Source: Bretschneidera sinensis (Eukaryota > Streptophyta > Magnoliopsida > Brassicales > Akaniaceae). From it: a stretch of 64,000 nucleotides of DNA. A program made the position numbers and the translations under genes. The notes under the pieces were generated by a model, which was given only the letters and a program-made list of their open reading frames with translations, was not told the origin of the DNA and ran no database searches. The stretch is taken from the NCBI GenBank assembly GCA_023935145.1, contig CM043699.1, positions 109,100,536 through 109,164,535 on the forward strand, written 5' to 3'. Positions 57,659 to 64,000 of this stretch are shown in pieces (within the stretch, counting starts at the first letter, position 1; each line of letters begins with the position of its first letter).

Positions 57659-57952
57659 CTAAGCATGATATGCAGATAACCAATTCATCCCCAGAATTAA
57701 GTCAAAATCTGTCATATCTAAAGGCAATAAATCGACTTCAAATTCTCTATCAGCCATATTAATCGCACAACTTCGATCAATTACCCTAATAATAACTCTA
57801 TCCCCAGTAGGAACCTTAGCAATAATAGTATGTATAAAATAACTAACATTAGTATCAATAGATTTCATATAAACACTGGATGCAAAAGAATGAGTTGCAC
57901 CAGGATCAAGCAATAATCTAGCAGGCCTATCAAGGATAGATACCGCACCCAT
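57659..57952 (-). pseudogene. E2 protease
   Basis: Open frame with LLLDPGATHSFAS (DPG in place of DSG), EFEVDLLPLD and ILGMNWLSAYHA. It is nearly identical to the E1 copy. Confidence 0.83.
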
Positions 57953-58179
57953 AACAACATCAAGAGTGGCTTGTGCATCATGTTAGGTCAATGCATAAAC
58001 TCTGCTATCTCTAGACTGTAATTGGCTACCACGTCATCTCTCAGTTACTAATCCTCAACCTTTACCCCACACCCTCCTTGATCATCCACCTCTCTCCGTC
58101 GATCTTCTCCCAACACTTCCAACGCCTATGTCAACAGATTTCTCTACTGGATAATCTATAGCAACATATCCTCCCTCAC

Positions 58180-59399
58180 CACATACAAAGTATATTTGCG
58201 TAGGGCAATTCTAAGACAGATGCCTTGTCTGATTACATCTAAAGCAAACCCTTAGCTCTCAATCATTCATCAGATTACCACCTTCCCTTGGTGGCATACT
58301 TACTCCTCTACTTTAACTCCTACTTCCCATAAAATGTCTCCCGAATCTAGAGGTCCCATCGGTATTACTCTGAGCTATAGAAACAACAGATCCTACTTAC
58401 CTCTAACTCTGTACTATAGTTCCTTATGATAAGGATTGCCCTATCTGGGGTGGTTTCCCACCCTGCACACTTATACTTCCACCACTTCTAGGTCCCTCAA
58501 ATCTAGACATCTTCAGCCACTCCTTCCCACCTCTAAACTCCATCAAATCTTTCTCAATTTATAATGTTTTATCTACCAGTATAGCATAATTTCCAATGCC
58601 CATATAAGAGAGTTTAATCCCAATATCATAGTGTAATCCATCTAAAAATCTCTTACATTTCCTCTCCTCTGTATTCACTAATTCAGGTAAAAACCTTGAT
58701 AGGGCTATGAATCTACTATCATATTCAGCCACCAATAAATTACCCTACCTTAGATGAATAAAATCTCTTCTTGTTGTGACCGAAAGGTATCTGGAAAATA
58801 CTTCGCAAGGAACTCATCCTTAAACTTACTCCAAGTTAAAGGTTGTTTTATCTGTGTGCTTACCTTGGGCAAAATATTCTCCCACTATTGAGAAGCCTCA
58901 ACTTCCAGCATAAATGAAGCAAAAACAACCTTCTGTCTATCTGTCATTGGTAAGTCCTCAAAATATTTCTCGACATATCTAATCTACTGCTCAAATTCTA
59001 CAGGATTTATAGATCATCTAAAAGACTAGGGTTTAAACTTAAGAAATCTCACAAAACAATCACCTTGCATCTCATGTGCAATCACACATTCTCCCTCATG
59101 AACCTCTTGTTTCACCACATCAGGTTCTATTCTACCCATCTCCTTTGCAAATTATCAACCTTTCTATCAGCTACATTATTCCTCTTTATAGCACGATCAA
59201 GAGCTTCTCTCAATTTATCCCTCATAACCTCAGATTCTTTCCCAACTCTACAAGTACCAACTACACTATCAATTTGTTCCCTTCCAAGAACCACAGACTC
59301 AACCTCCCTCTCAGCTTCAGCTCTTCTAAATATTTGGGGTCTACCACGTCCCCTCTGATTCAGAACCCTACCTCTAGCTCTAGCATGTCCACGTGTCAT
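58180..59399 (-). pseudogene. E2 gag
   Basis: The start is visible at 59399 (MTRGHARARGRVLNQRGRGR), with a coiled-coil-like stretch (DRKVDNLQRRW). The knuckle CFRCNQTRHLS*NC near 58200-58260 has a stop inside it. Many shifts lie between. Confidence 0.75.
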
Positions 59400-59485
59400 C
59401 CTTAGACTCTGTATTAAAATATAGTTTATTTAGATCTTCCACTTCTTTGAGTTCTTATGCAGTCTACAGAATCATAAAACCTAAT

Positions 59486-59497
59486 GCTCTGACACCA
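59486..59497 (-). other. Primer-binding site of E2
   Basis: TGGTGTCAGAGC on the minus strand, one change from the initiator tRNA-Met site. Confidence 0.75.
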
Positions 59498-59501
59498 AAA
59501 T

Positions 59502-61271
59502 TGTAATGACCCATCCCAGGTTGGCCACCCTCGAGATGGCGTTGTCACATTTTGAAAATCCCAACATGATACATATATGCAACAAATAAAATAATACTAA
59601 CTGCAATTATAAAATCAATCTCAACCCTCAACAAGGGAGATACATCATTCAAATCTCAACTTAAACATTATATACAATATAATATGCAAGAATATTTACA
59701 AATATTTTTTTTTCTTTATCATTAGTTTGAGGATGTGGACCACGTGGCTTACAAATAATGACTTTGTCTGAATCTTAGCTCACCAAATTATCTGTCCTAC
59801 TTGTTACCTGAAATCATTGTATAATGAGGAGTGAGCTTCACAAGTTCAGTGAATCAAACTTACTAGAAGTATTCAATTTTATAATTTGTCTTCCAATATT
59901 CATTCATCTAGATCTCATATATGTTTATAATAACTTTCTATTATCACTACTCATATTAAATCTCCATCCTTTATAAATCTTTTCTTCTCATATGATTAAT
60001 CACCATCTTAAGACTATCAATTCTATCTCATATTTACCTCATTATGAGGTTTATAGCATATAATCAATCACCCAGATAATTCTCATCATTCACTATTTTT
60101 TTTTCTTCTCAACATAATTTTCTCTCAGTGAGACTCATTCATCTATCAATAAATTTACAATCATGAATAGAAGTTTGGCATCTCAAGCAATAATAATCAA
60201 TATTTAAAGCAAATGCAATACGTGAATTTAAATATTATTATTATTGGGAATGTCTTCCCACATGTCGACATGTTTTAGCTTAGAACGACTGCCCTCCCCG
60301 GTTCTTTTATTTTATTTAGACTGGCTGCCCTCACGGTTCTTTTATGTCCAGCATATACCAGCTGTCATGGTTTTCATATATTTCCAGCATATACCGACTG
60401 TCATGTTTTTCATATATTTTCACCATATACTAGATGTCACAGTTTTTATTTTGACTGGCTGCCCTCTCGATTCTTTTATTCCATGTATATGCATATGAAC
60501 AATGATATGAAATATGCATACATACAAAAATATAAAACCCTGCATGTATTTTGACATTCAAATTTTTTATCCTGCTTCTTCTCAAATTATTATTTGATCA
60601 ATTTCACTAATTTCTTCTCATCATATATCATATCAAATCATCATCCATAGCTCGACAAGAATTTCACTTATTACCTTTATTATTAAATCGACTCATTATT
60701 CCAATAATATTATTTCTCACTAAATAATTCTCTACACATCAATTATTCCTATCATACGTATCAACGGACTTTCATCTATCACCAAATCATAAGTTAATAA
60801 TTTATTCAAATATTATCACTTTATATTTCATATTTATCTTGATTACTTAAAGTAAATCTAACTCACCACGTAGCACTTAGATCTACCCGTGGATCACCTC
60901 CTCGCCTTTCCTGTTCTTCTCAGCAATTTCCCCCGGTTGTTGATCGTCAACACTTGACATAATATTTATATTAAAATTTCTAATTTATTCTTCAATTCCT
61001 TCATAATTCACACCCTTTGAAAATTCCCACGTTGAATTCCGAGAAATTTCATGTATGCTAAATTTCAAAAATAAACTTCACGTTATTACCTTATGTTTTT
61101 CTTAGAGCTTCTCATGACTCTCTATAAAATTCTCCTGTAAACCCCTTCAAAATTTTACTTTTTCAACATATCTTTCGGTCCCCAAGTGTTTAGAGAAATA
61201 GAGTAGTTTGAATTGTAAAAGGAAGAAAACCAATCAAGATTTAGTAAGTATAATTAAAATAAAGAACAAAA

Positions 61272-61348
<77 letters not shown>

Positions 61349-61676
61349 TTGCCCCCCCTCCCCACTGTTTCCATTTTGTGCTGCTTAAAATGCAGTAGTT
61401 TAAATTTTTTGAGGCAACACTTGGAAGTCCAGGTGTTGCAGGACTTTTTCTTTTTTCTTTTTTGAAAACCTATTTTTTTTCTTCTTTTTATCCTCTATGA
61501 ATATTTTAATTTATTTATTAATTTATTTTCTTTTTTCTTAAATGTTGTCCTCACGTCTTTTTTTAAAAGAATTGTTTTATAAAATTTAAATCTTTCACAT
61601 ATATGTATTATTTTAATTCCATATCATATTTATTAAATTACTTCTTTACTCTTTCATTACGAATACAAATATTACA
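59502..61676 (-). repeat. 5' LTR of chromovirus E2
   Basis: 2175 bp. The minus strand starts TGTAATATTTG and ends GGTCATTACA. It is similar throughout to 50722-52840. A (GT)n(AT)n microsatellite (61272-61344) is expanded relative to E1. Confidence 0.82.
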
Positions 61677-63851
61677 CTAAATTATTTTAAACTAAATGAA
61701 TTAAACTTGAAGACTAAACTAAATGAATTAAACTAAGCTACTTTAAACTAGACGAGTTAAAAAAAAAAGAATTAAGCTAAATAAATTTAAATTAAACTTC
61801 CTTAAATATGAGATTCAAAATTACTAGTAACTAGTAACATTTTTAATGGGCCAAAGGGGACCCAAAATTAACAAGAACTAAGGGGGCCCAAATTTTTTTT
61901 TAAAGAATTAAAGTTCACATGTAATTAATGACAACTTAAAATAAAACATCTAACTTAAAGAACATAAAAATTCTTAAGGTACTAAACTAAAGGAAAGAAC
62001 TTTAAAACTATTGTTAACTTAACATTGCATTTAACAAAGAGACTACATATGACTAGCAGCTAACTAAAGAAAGACATGTAATTAGTGAAAGAGAAAATAC
62101 TAAGAAACTAGTTAGTATCTTAAGATGAAACTTTCTAAGTGAGCTAAATTAATCAAGTATATTTTCAAGGTGGTTTAAACACATGAATCATGCTAGCAAT
62201 TTATCTTGCAAAAAGTAAAAGCTTAGCCAACTTTCTTTGGCTAAGGAAAATTTCCACGCGCGGGGATTATCCTCGGAGATACTTGTTCTTTTTTGGACTC
62301 GGTGAAGTTGGAAGAATGATTCCAATGAAGATTAGAAGACCAAAAAACAAAAAGTGGTCGAAAATGATAAAGAACTCTCACTAATTCTTCTTTTGTGTTT
62401 CACTCTTTGCTCTTTTCTCACCTTTCTTGAACACTCTCTTTTTTTTTTGTATATATTCCTCTCTTTGATCTGTCTACTCTTTTCTCTTTTTCTCTATTTT
62501 CTCACTTCTTTCTTTCTCTTTAAACTTTCTCTATTTTCTCTTTTTTTTTTGCATTACTTTGCCTAAGTGTTGTATTGGTTTTTTTGTGTTCGCAAAAGGG
62601 GGTATTTATAAGAGGAGTAAGGGCTAGCCAAGAGATTAAAAAATCAAAATATTAGGTGAAAATAAGGTGCATGGCTGGTCATATAGGGAAAGGAAAAAGT
62701 AGTTTCAACTTTTGAGATGAAAAATGTGTTTTATTTTTAGGGTGTAAAGGTGGGGCTTGAGAAGCGAGGTATGGTAAAACCAAGTGAAAAGTAAGAGAGA
62801 AAAGACTTTTAGGTGGCTGGACATGGGGAAGATGGAGGGTTTTCTTTGAGGTAAAAAAAGTAAAGAAGATAGTTTGCAAAAAGGTGAACAAGAAATGACT
62901 TTTTGGAGTGTTTTCAATAAAGCAAAAGCAAAAGCAAAAAAGGTGAGGAGAAACTCTCCTTGCTTTGGAAAACCAAAAGGGGTGGAAAAGACACAATTTT
63001 ATTTAGTTTTTAATATATAATAAAGTGAAAAATCTTAAGGAAAAAAGAGTGCAATTACAAAGCAAAAGAAGTGAGAAAAAGGCTTCACATTCTAAAACAA
63101 AACTGTTGTTTTTGGGGTATAAAATGTGATTTTTTGGGTAGAAAAATGTGTTATTTAACATTTAGGAAAGAGTGGAAGATTAATAAGGTAATGTCCAATT
63201 AACTAAGCAAAAGAAAAAGAATAAAAACTCCTTCTTTTTGGTACACATGACTGTCCAAAGAGGAAGAAAAATCAGCTACTTTATATGCATTATTGTTGTT
63301 TTTAGGCGAAAAAAGTCTTATTTTGTGTGGAAAAAAGGTAGTATTTGGTGCAAAAGGAGGTGAAGGAACCTATGATGGAGAAGTGAGTTCAAAAGGCAAA
63401 GAAGAGGAGTGAAAATTCCTCATTATGACCAGCCATATAGGGAGAGAGACATATTTTTGTTATAAAAAAATAACTTTTACTTTGAGAAAAGTGGACCAAT
63501 AAATGAGTGCCAAGTGGAGGGTAAAATTAGAAGTTCACCCTTAAAAATTAGAAGTCTCTTTAGGCTTGAAATTTGGGCTTAGGAAAGATCAATGGGCTTT
63601 AGTAGGTTTTGGATTGAGTCAAAATTTAAATGAAGACTTTGGTCTTGGATTAGTTAAATCAAAATAAGACTGATTTAATCTCAAATTGAATTAAATGTAT
63701 TGAACAAAAGAGTCTTGCGATTGCTCCTACTCCCCCAATTAAATCCATACTACCTCTTTTCCCAAGACTGAGTGCACTAGGATCAAAAATTCATCATAAA
63801 AACCCGCGTGTGGTTCGTTATAAAATTTTGGAATGAAATTGAGTGTCTACA
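61677..63851 (-). repeat. Probable LTR of element F, including flank X copy 2
   Basis: The minus strand begins TGTAGACACTC at 63851, right after the purine-rich AATGGGGTAAAC (63852-63863), as expected at a polypurine tract/3' LTR boundary. A TATA box (TATAAATA, 62603-62610, minus) lies about 1.24 kb into it. Flank X (61677-62556) would be the downstream part, into which the chromovirus inserted. The far end of this LTR is not preserved. Confidence 0.5.
62603..62610 (-). promoter_or_regulatory. TATA box of the element F LTR
   Basis: TTATAAATACCCCC on the minus strand, a typical plant LTR promoter core. Confidence 0.5.
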
Positions 63852-64000
63852 GTTTACCCCATTTGATTGGGGCTCCTTGAGAGTTCCAATCAAAGGTTGT
63901 GACTGACTGTTGTTTTGTATCAAAATTTTATAATGACAAATATACAATGCACTCACAAAAGTAAATGTGTTGTTGGACAATGCTGGTGTTATAGGATCAC
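63852..64000 (-). other. Internal 3' end of element F, cut by the window edge
   Basis: It begins with the inferred polypurine tract and has no recognisable coding sequence in the 149 bases available. Confidence 0.35.

Larger units (their letters stand above)
53731..61676 (-). mobile_element. Tekay-like Gypsy chromovirus E2 with hAT insertion
   Basis: In order on the minus strand: 5' LTR (59502-61676), primer site (59486-59497), gag, protease, RT, RNase H split by a hAT element (55400-56322), integrase, chromodomain-type C-terminus, a polypurine tract, and only the first 113 bases of the 3' LTR (53731-53843). Domains are broken by stops and shifts. Confidence 0.87.

Noticed and set aside
1..64000. 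CRISPR array, bacterial operon or phage region
   Set aside because: All repeats are LTRs, microsatellites or local duplications, and coding sequence is spliced plant genes or plant transposons.

Overview
The window is nuclear DNA of a flowering plant, almost certainly a eudicot. It holds spliced genes with GT-AG introns, a J-domain protein and a leucine-rich-repeat receptor kinase with close Arabidopsis counterparts, and more than 45 kb of plant LTR retrotransposons with tRNA-iMet primer sites. I cannot name the species. There is no bacterial or organellar gene, CRISPR array or operon.

Gene-bearing part (1-17.8 kb). The right end of a hAT-type element lies at 1-104. A complete eight-exon gene for a DNAJC9/AtJ6-type J-domain protein runs on the minus strand (559-5573). 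Its 3.2 kb first intron carries a Mutator-like inverted-repeat element followed at once by a 270 bp tandem duplication. A TATA box and an E2F-like site lie just upstream of the gene. After an AT-rich spacer with a MITE-like element comes a two-exon LRR receptor-like pseudokinase of the At5g06940 type (10498-15264, minus). In Arabidopsis these two genes are AT5G06910 and AT5G06940, so the pair looks like conserved microsynteny. A LINE remnant (about 16245-16675) and AT-rich DNA follow.

Transposon nest (17.8-64 kb). (a) An old Copia element A (17857-about 33228, plus) was split by a Copia element B (18573-25117, plus), a minus-strand Copia element C (26136-30387) and a 1235 bp solo LTR (30927-32161). 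The solo LTR lies exactly inside the YVDD motif of A's reverse transcriptase. The part of A around C reads on the minus strand, as if inverted. (b) An Athila-like Gypsy element G (33580-43491, minus) keeps gag, protease, RT and an env-like ORF but has lost integrase. Its 5' LTR is cut by Copia element D (43492-47529, minus). (c) D ends abruptly against a Tekay-like chromovirus. Most of that chromovirus is present twice in tandem (E1 47530-52840, E2 53731-61676), together with a shared flank of about 0.89 kb (X). A 923 bp hAT element with a perfect 8 bp target duplication sits in E2, and E1 preserves the matching empty site. (d) The right edge (61677-64000) appears to be the LTR and internal end of a further LTR element F.

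All retroelement reading frames are broken, and many of the stops lie at expected tryptophan codons, so the nest looks old, methylated and silent. Only the J-domain gene and the receptor pseudokinase look like functional cellular genes.
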